This document shows, one piece after another, positions 9,049 through 18,915 of a stretch of 64,000 nt of DNA. Origin of the DNA: Gluconacetobacter aggeris (GTDB taxonomy: Bacteria; Pseudomonadota; Alphaproteobacteria; Acetobacterales; Acetobacteraceae); assembly GCF_014174395.1 (NCBI RefSeq), contig NZ_JABEQD010000009.1:62001-126000 (forward strand), in the 5' to 3' direction. Position 1 is the first letter of the stretch. Each line of letters starts with the position of its first letter. A program made the position numbers and the translations under genes. A model generated the notes under the pieces. It had not been told where the DNA came from. It made no database searches and worked only from the letters and a program-made list of their open reading frames with translations.

Positions 9049-9237
9049 TCAACCGTGCGCCGGTATCGCGAATTCCGGTACCGGTACCGGAATCGGCACG
9101 TTCACACCCGTCATGCCCACCTCCCCCATGGGTGAACGCCCGGCGTCATCGCCGTCGCAGGTAAAGATCGCAACGCCATTCCAATAGGGGCTTTCATTGA
9201 TCAGCGTCAGCCGGGCCAGGACACGAATACCACTCGT
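9049..9237 (-). pseudogene. Fragment of a methylmalonate-semialdehyde dehydrogenase gene (mmsA-like)
   Basis: The minus-strand frame reads LTLINESPYWNGVAIFTCDG and then VGMTGVNVPIPVPVPEF. Both blocks correspond in order to the conserved LALINASPYGNGTAIFT and VGMVGVNVPIPVPV segments near the C-terminus of CoA-acylating methylmalonate-semialdehyde dehydrogenases. The downstream family end (FGGWK...) is missing, a stop follows shortly, and the upstream portion merges into the CRISPR array. It is a gene remnant between aceA and array 1. Confidence 0.65.
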
Positions 9238-9256
9238 AGCAGACGGTTTTCCTGTT

Positions 9257-9774
9257 CGATTCATCCCCGCGTGGGTGGGTGAACATGCTGCGCCGGGCGA
9301 CCGCGCATGCCCGGAGCCCGGTTCATCCCCGCGTATGCGGGGAACACGGCATGGGGCGGCAGGCATCGCACGCTCAGATCGGTTCATCCCCGCGTATGCG
9401 GGGAACACGCAAAGGCGGATCAGCTCTGCAACCGGATGGACGGTTCATCCCCGCGTATGCGGGGAACACGGCGGCAGGGCGCATGCGGCGACGCTCGAGG
9501 CCGGTTCATCCCCGCGTATGCGGGGAACACTTCGCGACATGCCAGTCCGATGCCAATGCCCGCGGTTCATCCCCGCGTATGCGGGGAACACGACTGCATG
9601 AGCATGTTGATCGCGGCCGGATTCGGTTCATCCCCGCGTATGCGGGGAACACTTCAGGACTCTTTGCCCCAGCCGTCGCAACGGCGGTTCATCCCCGCGT
9701 ATGCGGGGAACACGCAGGCTGGCGCTGATCGGTATCGATCTCGATCGGTTCATCCCCGCGTATGCGGGGAACAC
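9257..9774 (-). CRISPR. CRISPR array 1, type I-E, 8 intact repeats plus 1 degenerate terminal repeat
   Basis: Eight identical 29-bp repeats start at 9319, 9380, 9441, 9502, 9563, 9624, 9685 and 9746, with 32-bp spacers. A degenerate ninth repeat lies at 9257-9286. Read on the minus strand the repeat is GTGTTCCCCGCATACG then CGGGGATGAACCG, with a CCCCGC/GCGGGG stem and loop ATAC. The decayed repeat marks the trailer end, so the leader is at the high-coordinate side next to cas2 and the array is transcribed leftwards. Confidence 0.98.
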
Positions 9775-9846
9775 TCTTCCATCAAACAATTGATATAAAA
9801 CACCTATTCCCTTGTCAAAAATTCTACCGACCAAAGAGCCCTCGTT
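9775..9846 (-). promoter_or_regulatory. Leader of CRISPR array 1 with promoter and IHF-like site
   Basis: The 72 bases between the cas2 stop and the first repeat contain, on the minus strand, TTGACA (9813-9818), a 17-base spacer and TATCAA (9790-9795). The overlapping TATCAATTGTTTG fits the IHF consensus WATCAANNNNTTR and ends about ten bases before the first repeat. The sequence is clearly similar to the leader of array 2, including the same TTGACA-N17-TATCAA spacing. Confidence 0.7.
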
Positions 9847-11128
<1,282 letters not shown>

Positions 11129-11139
11129 AGCCTGCGTTG

Positions 11140-11823
11140 CTATCCCGTGCGGCGGATCAGCATCAGGCCGCAACCAAAGGTGCGTGCCCGCCCGAACCCC
11201 CGCGACAAGGTCGCGACAAATTCCGCAGGCTCCCTCACCGTCAGATCCCCCGTCAGATCAATGACGCCGAACGATGCACGAGCGCCTCCAGGGCGCGCAA
11301 TCCGCAGAACATCGTAGGCCCCGACTTCAACAGGCACAGCCGGTACAAAGCCGGCGCGCGAGCCCTGCCGCTCCAGCCAGGCTGCCGCCGCGCCGGCCAC
11401 CGCGTCGGCACGGGCCGACGCACGTTGGTCCCTTGGCAGATGATGAAGCACATCCATCACCACGTCATGCCGCTGGCTGCGCGTCTTGCCCGGCATCTTG
11501 CGATCGACCGTGGCATTCGCCCGCAACAGGAAACGCAACCGGTCCCCCTCGCGTAGCACCGGAGCAAACGGACGACTCTCGATCGTAAACAGCCCATGCG
11601 TATCCACGGGAGGCCGGGCGGACAGGACCATATAGCGACCGGGCTCCACCTGCCGCCAGAGAAAGTCGCGGTCGCGGTCAGGTCTATCGCCAAACAGGGC
11701 CCACAGCAGATGATGCGCGGCACCATGTTGCAGCGCCTGCCCTTCTGGCACCAACAGGCGGGCAAATGCCTGCACCGGCGCGTCGCGCCGCAAGGCGACG
11801 CGCGAGAGAAAGGGCGACATCAT
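11140..11823 (-). CDS. cas6e: crRNA-processing endoribonuclease Cas6e (CasE)
   Basis: Cas6e cuts the repeat hairpin to release crRNA and stays bound in Cascade. The 227-residue protein has the likely catalytic histidine in HHLLWALFGD, and the closing block GFGRARTFGCGLMLIRR, a signature of the family. It starts with two ATG codons (MMSP); the first overlaps the cas5 stop as ATGA. It must process repeats from both arrays, which differ by one loop base. Confidence 0.94.
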   Translation of the reverse strand: MMSPFLSRVALRRDAPVQAFARLLVPEGQALQHGAAHHLLWALFGDRPDRDRDFLWRQVEPGRYMVLSARPPVDTHGLFTIESRPFAPVLREGDRLRFLLRANATVDRKMPGKTRSQRHDVVMDVLHHLPRDQRASARADAVAGAAAAWLERQGSRAGFVPAVPVEVGAYDVLRIARPGGARASFGVIDLTGDLTVREPAEFVATLSRGFGRARTFGCGLMLIRRTG

Positions 11824-12608
11824 GACTCTCCCTTCGCACCCGGCACCAGCACGGCCTCTTCCCGTAAAGCAAATTGCCAGCGTGTCCGCGAAAGTGGCTG
11901 GTCTCGCCGGACTTCGCGCCGTAGCACAGGGGCGCCTCCCCCTTGTCGCGCCACATCGGCCGTATCGAGAACCAGCAGCGGCCGCGCGCCTCGCACCCGC
12001 ACACGCCCCGCAAGCTGCTCGCGGAAAGAGCCGCTACGAACCCTCAACCGCGCCTCCGGCCCCGTATCATGCCGGTCCATCAATACGTCTGCCGCCGTCC
12101 CGCCACTGATCAGAATGGGTGCGAGAGGAAGACCCAGCGGACAGGAACGACGACCCAGGGACGGGGTAAATACGGGCGCAGCCATCGCGGCCGCAATGGC
12201 TTCCAGCGTCCAGCGCGGCGCGTCCACCCGGGACCATAGCGCCCCAAGATGCCATGCTCCGGTGCGATAATCCCGACGGGAGAGGATCGTGGCCAGACCT
12301 TCCGCCGGGCCTGACAGTTCCTCGGCCCGCGTTGCCGGCCGCCATCCGCGTCGCGCCGGCGCTGTCTGGGTCGTATGGTAATCCGTCATCGGTTCTCCGG
12401 GCGCATGACACAACATGGCCAGCCCGTATTGAGCTGCCAGCGCCGACTGCGCTGCCTCATCCTCGCGCGTCAGGCCAAGGCAGGCCGCAACCAGCCCCAA
12501 CACACCCGACCGCGCCGGACGATCCCAGCCCTCACGGCGTTCACCCACTGCCAGAGCACCGAACGAGGCGACGGGCGCCACCATAGCAAAGGTCAGAAAA
12601 CGGGCCAT
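11820..12608 (-). CDS. cas5e: Cascade subunit Cas5e (CasD)
   Basis: This subunit binds the 5' handle of the crRNA in Cascade. Of about 262 residues, the start MARFLTFAMVAPVASFGA is the typical beta-strand opening of Cas5e. Further marks are PMTDYHTTQTAP and the LSRRDYRTGAWHLGALW region. The start at 12608 is eight bases after cas7; an in-frame extension to 12686 lies within cas7 and is not homologous. The stop overlaps cas6e. Confidence 0.92.
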   Translation of the reverse strand: MARFLTFAMVAPVASFGALAVGERREGWDRPARSGVLGLVAACLGLTREDEAAQSALAAQYGLAMLCHAPGEPMTDYHTTQTAPARRGWRPATRAEELSGPAEGLATILSRRDYRTGAWHLGALWSRVDAPRWTLEAIAAAMAAPVFTPSLGRRSCPLGLPLAPILISGGTAADVLMDRHDTGPEARLRVRSGSFREQLAGRVRVRGARPLLVLDTADVARQGGGAPVLRREVRRDQPLSRTRWQFALREEAVLVPGAKGES

Positions 12609-12616
12609 GGTGCCGG

Positions 12617-13678
12617 TCAGGTCCGGCAAAATGCCACGACGTCCGACAGCGTTGCGCTGCCAGGATGCCCGATCTCGAGGGCGCATTCAGCATCGCAACC
12701 GGGCCCATAGGCGGCGGCAAGATCGGCTCGGAACGCTTTCAGAGCGTCGATCGAACTCTCCATCAGAGATGTTCCGGTCACAGGCTTTGCGAATGCGCCA
12801 GCCAGAGTGCGCGGCTGGGCATCGCCCTTTTCGGCCAGGACGTAATGCGCCCGCGCCAGCGCGGCGAAGCTGTTCTGCTTGCCAGAGGGAGCCACTGTCG
12901 CCGTCGCCTGTGCCAACGCCCCCAGCGCGTCATCCATCACGCCGCTTTCCGCTTCCCCGCCGAGATTGGCCCGCAACAGATCGCAATTGACGCAGAGATA
13001 AAGGTAGAACACGCCGGAGCCGAACCCGGCCTCCCCCATGAAACCGGCGCCGGCATCATCCTGGTCACCTTTCAGGTCGTCGATCGCGGTGTAGTAATCG
13101 TCCTCGACCGTGACATGATGCGTGGTGATGGCGTGCGACACCTGCACGGCCGCCTCACGGTTATAGACGGGATCGGCGGCCAGCATCCGGCCGAACAGGG
13201 CGATATCGGCGGCGGAATCCACGCGGCACAGCAGGCTGTCCTTTTCCTTCGCAGGATCGACCTCCTCACCCGCAGCCAGCCGATCCGCCAGTTTCAGCGC
13301 CGCGGCACGTTCCGTTGGCGAGACAAAGACAAGCTGCTCGGTATGGGTCGGGTTCTTGTCCTTCTCGGCCTTGACCTTGCCATACACGCCGGCGATCGAC
13401 CGGGCGATCTCCAGCGCCGTCTTTTCCGCCATGCCTTTTTCCTCGCGCAGATAGCGGAAGATTTCGTCGCCCAGGCGCTGGGTACGCTGCCCCATATGCC
13501 CGGCCAGCGCCCTGGTAAAGATATCGGACGTGCGCCAGGCCCGCTTGAGCGCCTGTGAGGAAATCCGCAGGCGCGTCACACCGCCCACCACCGCCGTCTT
13601 GGGATTGCCCGTATCGTCGCGATTGACGTTGGACGGCGGATAAAAGGTCAGAAGATGCAGTTGCAGAAAACGGCTCAC
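12617..13678 (-). CDS. cas7e: Cascade backbone subunit Cas7e (CasC/Cse4)
   Basis: Six copies form the crRNA-binding backbone of type I-E Cascade. The 353-residue protein has the N-terminal block LQLHLLTFYPPSNVNRDDTG and the motif RLRISSQALKRAWR, both diagnostic for Cas7e. Further marks are HAITTHHVTVEDDYYTAIDD and EAGFGSGVFYLYLCVN. Its ATG overlaps the cse2 stop by four bases. Confidence 0.96.
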   Translation of the reverse strand: MSRFLQLHLLTFYPPSNVNRDDTGNPKTAVVGGVTRLRISSQALKRAWRTSDIFTRALAGHMGQRTQRLGDEIFRYLREEKGMAEKTALEIARSIAGVYGKVKAEKDKNPTHTEQLVFVSPTERAAALKLADRLAAGEEVDPAKEKDSLLCRVDSAADIALFGRMLAADPVYNREAAVQVSHAITTHHVTVEDDYYTAIDDLKGDQDDAGAGFMGEAGFGSGVFYLYLCVNCDLLRANLGGEAESGVMDDALGALAQATATVAPSGKQNSFAALARAHYVLAEKGDAQPRTLAGAFAKPVTGTSLMESSIDALKAFRADLAAAYGPGCDAECALEIGHPGSATLSDVVAFCRT

Positions 13679-14268
13679 GATTGCAATTCCTCGACAGAGT
13701 CATGGACCTGATCCGAAGGCATGTCACCCTCCGGCTCTCCGGCGTTCCAGTATTCGTACACCCATCGCACGCGAACGCGGTCCGCCGCAGCGCTATCCCG
13801 CCCATCGGGACGGGGCCACAGAAAGACGGATTCCGCCAGGTCGCGCACATTCATTTCGGCATCGGCAAGGGCGACCAGCCGACGGAAGCCCCTCAGGCAA
13901 TCGTCGAATTCCGCCATGTCGAGCAATCGGCGGAAGCGCACCGGCTTGCACAGCGCCGTTGCCCCGTCTGTAGCGTCCACCGGACCGATCTGGCGCGCCA
14001 CCCGCAGGCCGGATCGGTCCGCACGCACATGGGCCAGCACACCGGCTACCAGCGCGATGCGTGCCAGTTCATCATCCCCTCGCGCTCCACAAGAGCGCGC
14101 GAGAGACTGGGCTGCCGGCTCGAACAGCACATCGATCACGCTGCCGCAGCGCCGCAACTTCGCCAGCGCGGCCCGATCGCCAGGCTCCCCCCGCGCGGGA
14201 TCAGGTTGCAACGCCCGCCACCAGCTTCGGGCCTTACTGGCCACGATCCCGGCATGGTGCCCGCTCAT
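13675..14268 (-). CDS. cse2: Cascade small subunit Cse2 (CasB)
   Basis: The 197-residue, mainly helical small subunit stabilises the non-target strand in Cascade. It has the usual ARSWWRALQPDPARGEPGDRA opening, and the LCKPVRFRRLLDMAEFDDC block corresponding to the conserved R(F)xRLL region of Cse2. Both ends overlap neighbours by four bases (ATGA), so cse1-cse2-cas7 are translationally coupled. Confidence 0.92.
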   Translation of the reverse strand: MSGHHAGIVASKARSWWRALQPDPARGEPGDRAALAKLRRCGSVIDVLFEPAAQSLARSCGARGDDELARIALVAGVLAHVRADRSGLRVARQIGPVDATDGATALCKPVRFRRLLDMAEFDDCLRGFRRLVALADAEMNVRDLAESVFLWPRPDGRDSAAADRVRVRWVYEYWNAGEPEGDMPSDQVHDSVEELQS

Positions 14269-15914
14269 GCCCGTTTCCTGGTGGAGACCTGCTTCTTACT
14301 TTCAGGCACAGGAATGTTCATCACCTGCATGATCGCACCGCCTTCCTTTCCGAAGCCCGAAACCGCTGCCCGCAGCCGGCGTCGCGCCTGCGCCGCCCGC
14401 ATCGCCTCTGCCTCCCGCATGTCCGGCGACAAGTGCACTGTGGCATCGAACCGCGCCATCGCCTGCACCCGCAGCGTCGTCATCCATTCCACACGTGCGG
14501 TCTCCACCGCATAGGCATCCTGTTCCGTAAGCCTATTGAGAAGATCGAAAAACGCTCCGGAGGTTCCGGCCCAAAACCGCTCGCGCACACCGGACAGCAA
14601 CGTGGCATCCAGCGACACCGTCGCACCACCGAACAAGGCTTCGCGCACCGCACCACGCAGCACGCTGGCGACCAGATCAGCCGCCTCGACACAATCGCGC
14701 GCAAAACCGTCCAGTTTTTCCTGGCGAAGGGCATCGGTCGTGCCCGGCAAAGGCATTTCGCTTTCTACGAAACCACGTGCCTTCATATTGTCCATGTCAA
14801 AGCCGGCGGCCAGCAGACGTGGCGATTGGGCGCCCCCGGCATCGCGTGCCCGTTCGGCACGCCACGTCGCCACCGCGCTGGCGGGCAGCCGGTTCCCCTC
14901 CCGGCTATCCACCACCACGCCGACCCAATGGCGATAGCCGATCCCGCCAGGCTGCGGATGGACGCTAAGCCACTCGCTATCAGGCTTCTGGCGATAGCGC
15001 GGCGTCAGAGGATGAATGCACGCGCCGCCTCCATAAGGCATGCCGGTCCATCCGTCATAACTGATGCCATAGGGCCGCTGGCGCCAGCCGGTCACGGTGG
15101 CGGCATCCAATTGGCCCGTCAAACCGCATGGTCCACCATCACCAAAATCGAGCCGGATGCGCCGGGGCATTCCCCACCAGCATTGCAGCGGATGCGCGTT
15201 ATGCTCCGCCCGCACTTTCGTCCCGCCCTTGCCCGAGACCAGCGTGGGCGCCAGCCAGGGAAAGATGCGCGCCAGATCATCCACCGGCGCAGGCTTTCCG
15301 CATGGGGTATTGGCCCAGGCGATCTGCCACAGGTTCGCCCCCTCCCCCGGCAACACCAGCGAGACCAGCGGCCCGCCACCGCGCAGGCCGGTCATATTCC
15401 CTGCTCCGCCACTGGGCGCCCAGGATTGCAATGTAAACAGCGCCATCGCCGCCGCCGGGCGCCCCAAAGCCGCGACCTGCCCTCGATGCACGAACAAATC
15501 GGCATTCCTGCGCAGGGTACTTTCACCCGGCGCCTCGATCAGCAATCGCTCCACCGGCTCCGAACTGCTGACCAGATCATCAAGATCCTGAAGAAAGCGC
15601 GCCCCCGGCCCATCCAGCCAGAACGCCTCGGCCACACGGGCAAAAGCCTGATCCAAGGCCTCGACCGACGGCGGCTCATACCACAGATCCATCCACTGCG
15701 CCGTATCGGCAGCGGGGAAGGCCGTAGCCAGCAAGCCAATCAGGAACTCAATGGATGCAATACGAAAATCCGCGCGCGGCCACTCGAAGGCCACAACCGG
15801 ATCATCGGCCAGCCCATCGACGACCTGCGCCGGACGGATACAGACGACAGAACCGGAGCGCCTGCGAACCGGCAGCCACGAGTCAAAGAGGAGATTGAGC
15901 GGAGGCGATGTCAT
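14265..15914 (-). CDS. cse1: Cascade large subunit Cse1 (CasA)
   Basis: Cse1 recognises the PAM and recruits Cas3. The roughly 549-residue protein starts LNLLFDSWLPVRRRSG, as usual for CasA. Other family blocks are the SIEFLIGLLATAFP segment, NTPCGKPAPVDDLARIFPWL and GGTKVRAEHNAHPLQCWWGM. I chose ATG 15914; a GTG at 15932 preceded immediately by CAGGA is the alternative and adds six residues. About 130 AT-rich bases separate it from cas3 upstream. Confidence 0.95.
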   Translation of the reverse strand: MTSPPLNLLFDSWLPVRRRSGSVVCIRPAQVVDGLADDPVVAFEWPRADFRIASIEFLIGLLATAFPAADTAQWMDLWYEPPSVEALDQAFARVAEAFWLDGPGARFLQDLDDLVSSSEPVERLLIEAPGESTLRRNADLFVHRGQVAALGRPAAAMALFTLQSWAPSGGAGNMTGLRGGGPLVSLVLPGEGANLWQIAWANTPCGKPAPVDDLARIFPWLAPTLVSGKGGTKVRAEHNAHPLQCWWGMPRRIRLDFGDGGPCGLTGQLDAATVTGWRQRPYGISYDGWTGMPYGGGACIHPLTPRYRQKPDSEWLSVHPQPGGIGYRHWVGVVVDSREGNRLPASAVATWRAERARDAGGAQSPRLLAAGFDMDNMKARGFVESEMPLPGTTDALRQEKLDGFARDCVEAADLVASVLRGAVREALFGGATVSLDATLLSGVRERFWAGTSGAFFDLLNRLTEQDAYAVETARVEWMTTLRVQAMARFDATVHLSPDMREAEAMRAAQARRRLRAAVSGFGKEGGAIMQVMNIPVPESKKQVSTRKRA

Positions 15915-16050
15915 TACAAATAAAAACGTCACTCCTGTCGCAGAAAATGTCCATAGCCATTTTCATACAAATGAACGGAATTGATTTTATTTTCCCCGTT
16001 CAAAATGACCAGAAATCAAAATATCGTGACAAATTCTTATCAAAATGCAT
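15915..16050 (-). promoter_or_regulatory. AT-rich spacer between cas3 and cse1, probable Cascade promoter
   Basis: These 136 bases are far more AT-rich than the flanking genes and lie where type I-E systems often place a separate promoter for the cse1-cas2 transcription unit. I see no unambiguous -35/-10 pair, so the assignment rests on position and composition. Confidence 0.4.
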
Positions 16051-18747
16051 TCATGAAGTTTCTTGTCTTACATAGGAAAAACCGCAAGCACGATCATATC
16101 CGACCACAACCTCCTGCCCATCCTCCGCCCGCCCCATCCCCCGCCATCCGTCTTTCGTTTCACGAAGGACCAGCAACAGCATGGTCCGCTCCGCCTCACG
16201 CTCCCAGCGCGACCATCCTGATCGAGCAGCGGCCACAGCCGCCTCCAGTCCAACCGGTGCGGGACAAGACGCCAGGCGGTACTGCGCCACCGACACTTCG
16301 GAGAGAGCCCAGGCATGTCGTAGATCGGAGTGGACGACCGAGTCTGCTTCCGAAGCCCATGGCACCACCACGCCATCGCGCACGACCGCAAGCCGCACGG
16401 TTATCTGCGGGATCTCCTGCAAACGCGTCGGGGTGGCCAGTTCGGCCTCCCACTGCGCGGTCTCAGGAGCATAACCTCCCTCGAACGACAGGACATTCCG
16501 CGCCGCCATCGTAGCTTGCGCCTGCCCCCGCCCGGTTTCCTGAATGTTCGCAGCCAGCATGGCCTCAGGCACAGCATCTGCCGCGTCATCCCCAGCCGCC
16601 TCGATCAGCGCCCTGATCTCTCCAGGGCTATCGATGCAGCCACGCGCAAACAGGACCCGCGCGGTGCGCCACAGCAATGCCGGGTCGCGATACACAGCCG
16701 CTGTCCGAGGCAGAACACGGCACACCCATAGCGCATCGGGCTCAGCAACCGGTTCGGGCGAGACAACCAGCATTTCCTGCGTCTCGACCGGCCGCCCGGC
16801 GCGCGAATGGCGCCACAACCGCCCAGCCCGCTGAATCAGCAGGTCCATCGGTGCCAGATCTGTACATAACAGGTCGAAATCCAGGTCCAGGCTCTGCTCA
16901 ATCACCTGCGACGCCACCAGGACCGCCGCCCGCTGACCGCCCCCGCCATTCTTTCCGAAACGCGCCAGAACATCACGTTCGATTGTCAGACGATCGATCA
17001 TGGCGAAGCGCGCATGAAAGACCAGCGCGTCCACGCCTTGGCTGCGCAATGTCCGTGCGGTCTCGATAACGTCGTCCACCGAATTGCGAATCCATGCGAC
17101 CGCCGCCCCAACACCAGCCCCGCGCTTGACTTCGGCCAACGCGGCATCGGCATCCGTCAGCCGCCGGACCGCCACGGAACGGGCCAGCCCATTCCGTGGC
17201 GCGCAGGCATGCTCCCCGACGTCTCCGCTTCCCGCCACGGTTACGAGCGGATAGGCCATGGCTGAAAGCGGCACCGGCTGCGCCCCCAGGCCGCTCCGAA
17301 ATGCATCGACCAGCGCCTGACGCACCCGTCGCGTCAACGTGGCGGATAACAGAATGGCCGATCCCCCCATTGCCGCATGAAAGCGCAGCATTTCGATCAT
17401 TTCGCGCCGCATGTAGGGATCGAAGGCGTGGCATTCGTCAACAATCAGGACCTTCTCAGCCAGCCCCTGCTGCCGCACCGTCGCGAAACGCACCGGCAGC
17501 ACGGCCATCAAAGCCTGGTCGATCGTTCCAACCCCCACCTGCGCCATCAACGCCCGACGCGACTGGCTCCCCAGCCACGCAGCGCAATGGGCTTCAGCCG
17601 TACCCTCCATGGCGGAACCCGAGCGCGCTGTATCGTCATCCGGCGCCAAAGCCGCAGCAAATCGCTCATCCAGCGGCGCACGGCCATGCGCCAATGCCAG
17701 CGATGGATGAGCCGATGGCTGGAAAAGCCGTCGATAGGCCGCCACCAACCGGTCATACATGGCATTCGCCGTCGCCATCGTGGGCAGCGCAACGAACAGA
17801 CCGGCGCCGCGTCCGGCCGTCATCAGCCGATGCGCCATTGTCAGAGCGGCCTCCGTCTTGCCGCTGCCGGTCATATCCTCGATGACGATCAGTGCCGGGC
17901 CATCAGGCAGAGCAACGCCTTCCGCCAGCGCCTGCACCGGTGACGGCTGGCTGATATGGTCAAATAACCCTCCGACTCCGGCGAAGGGCGCCACGGCCAT
18001 CGGTGCCAGACCGGCACGGGCAATGGCAGAATGCGCCCGGGGCAAGGCCTGATTCCAGAAATATGCAGCCGGATCGACTATCTCATCGGGTGCGGCATAC
18101 GGAAACCACTCGGCTCTGGACCCGATCCAGTCCGCCGTCACCGTCAGCCCCGCGAGCCGCCATTCCAGTCGCCGCAGCGCCGCGACATCAAGCAGCGGAA
18201 TCGGCGGAGGCCGAAACAAATCGAACAACAGAGCGACGATTCGACGCGCCCAGACCATCACCCGGTCATCCAGCCTGTCGGCCCGTGTTTCCGCTACCGG
18301 GCGCCCGTGATGCCCGGCAACCGCGCGCAACACCGCACCCCGAGCAGAGAGAAGCCACGGCCGCCGCGAAGGCGACGGAGCGAATAACGGCGCCAATTCC
18401 GCATTCGCCATCGCATTCAGAAGCGCCAGCCCATCCGCATCGTGAGAGGCGGAGGCCAACCTCGACGACAACGGCCCGAACACCGCTGCGGGCCAATGCT
18501 CCGGCACCTTCGCCTGGAAACCTGGCGTCAGTTTGCCGATATCATGCAGAGCGACCAGAAAACCGATCTGGCGTCTGTCGAGCGCGCATTGTGACCATCC
18601 AGGCAGAAGAACCGCTACTGCCGCAACGTCGAGCATATGGGCGACAAGCGGATGCATGGCAGGACCTGAAAGACCAGACTCCCCGAACACACCCGCTCGC
18701 GCCTTGCCCCAGAATAGTGAGAGCCCGTCCTCACCTGAAATAGACAC
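16051..18747 (-). CDS. cas3: CRISPR-associated helicase/nuclease Cas3, type I-E
   Basis: Cas3 unwinds and degrades target DNA after Cascade binding. The N-terminal HD nuclease shows HPLVAHMLDVAAVA, ALHDIGKLTPGFQAK and AGHHGRPVAE. The helicase shows Walker A MTGSGKTEAAL, a DECH box in LIVDECHAFDPYM, LSATLTRR and the motif VI QRAGRLWRHSRAGRP. The C-terminal tail ends in the usual YDRACGFSYVRQE. The start is taken as the GTG at 18747, with GGGGGAGG upstream; a GTG at 18762 in the same frame is possible. About 898 residues, close to E. coli Cas3. Confidence 0.96.
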   Translation of the reverse strand: MSISGEDGLSLFWGKARAGVFGESGLSGPAMHPLVAHMLDVAAVAVLLPGWSQCALDRRQIGFLVALHDIGKLTPGFQAKVPEHWPAAVFGPLSSRLASASHDADGLALLNAMANAELAPLFAPSPSRRPWLLSARGAVLRAVAGHHGRPVAETRADRLDDRVMVWARRIVALLFDLFRPPPIPLLDVAALRRLEWRLAGLTVTADWIGSRAEWFPYAAPDEIVDPAAYFWNQALPRAHSAIARAGLAPMAVAPFAGVGGLFDHISQPSPVQALAEGVALPDGPALIVIEDMTGSGKTEAALTMAHRLMTAGRGAGLFVALPTMATANAMYDRLVAAYRRLFQPSAHPSLALAHGRAPLDERFAAALAPDDDTARSGSAMEGTAEAHCAAWLGSQSRRALMAQVGVGTIDQALMAVLPVRFATVRQQGLAEKVLIVDECHAFDPYMRREMIEMLRFHAAMGGSAILLSATLTRRVRQALVDAFRSGLGAQPVPLSAMAYPLVTVAGSGDVGEHACAPRNGLARSVAVRRLTDADAALAEVKRGAGVGAAVAWIRNSVDDVIETARTLRSQGVDALVFHARFAMIDRLTIERDVLARFGKNGGGGQRAAVLVASQVIEQSLDLDFDLLCTDLAPMDLLIQRAGRLWRHSRAGRPVETQEMLVVSPEPVAEPDALWVCRVLPRTAAVYRDPALLWRTARVLFARGCIDSPGEIRALIEAAGDDAADAVPEAMLAANIQETGRGQAQATMAARNVLSFEGGYAPETAQWEAELATPTRLQEIPQITVRLAVVRDGVVVPWASEADSVVHSDLRHAWALSEVSVAQYRLASCPAPVGLEAAVAAARSGWSRWEREAERTMLLLVLRETKDGWRGMGRAEDGQEVVVGYDRACGFSYVRQETS

Positions 18748-18915
18748 CCGACCTCCCCCCACTTCTTATGCGCCAGCGCGGTTCCCTCGTCAGACGGGAC
18801 GATCTGTTCCAAGCCTCGCCCGGAGAGATAACGGGATGGCGATGAGATACCTGTTCCCAGCCTCACACAGAATGAGGGGAAAATCTAATCGATGAGACAA
18901 TATAGAATTTGAACA
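18748..18915 (-). promoter_or_regulatory. Region between array 2 trailer and cas3
   Basis: The 168 bases hold the cas3 ribosome site at the left edge and an AT-rich segment near 18880-18920 that could carry a cas3 promoter. No convincing terminator separates array 2 from cas3, so read-through from the array into cas3 is possible. I see no coding sequence. Confidence 0.35.

Noticed and set aside
18748-18915. A promoter or terminator between array 2 and cas3
   Set aside because: AT-rich, but no clear -35/-10 pair or stem with T run could be identified, so no specific site is claimed.
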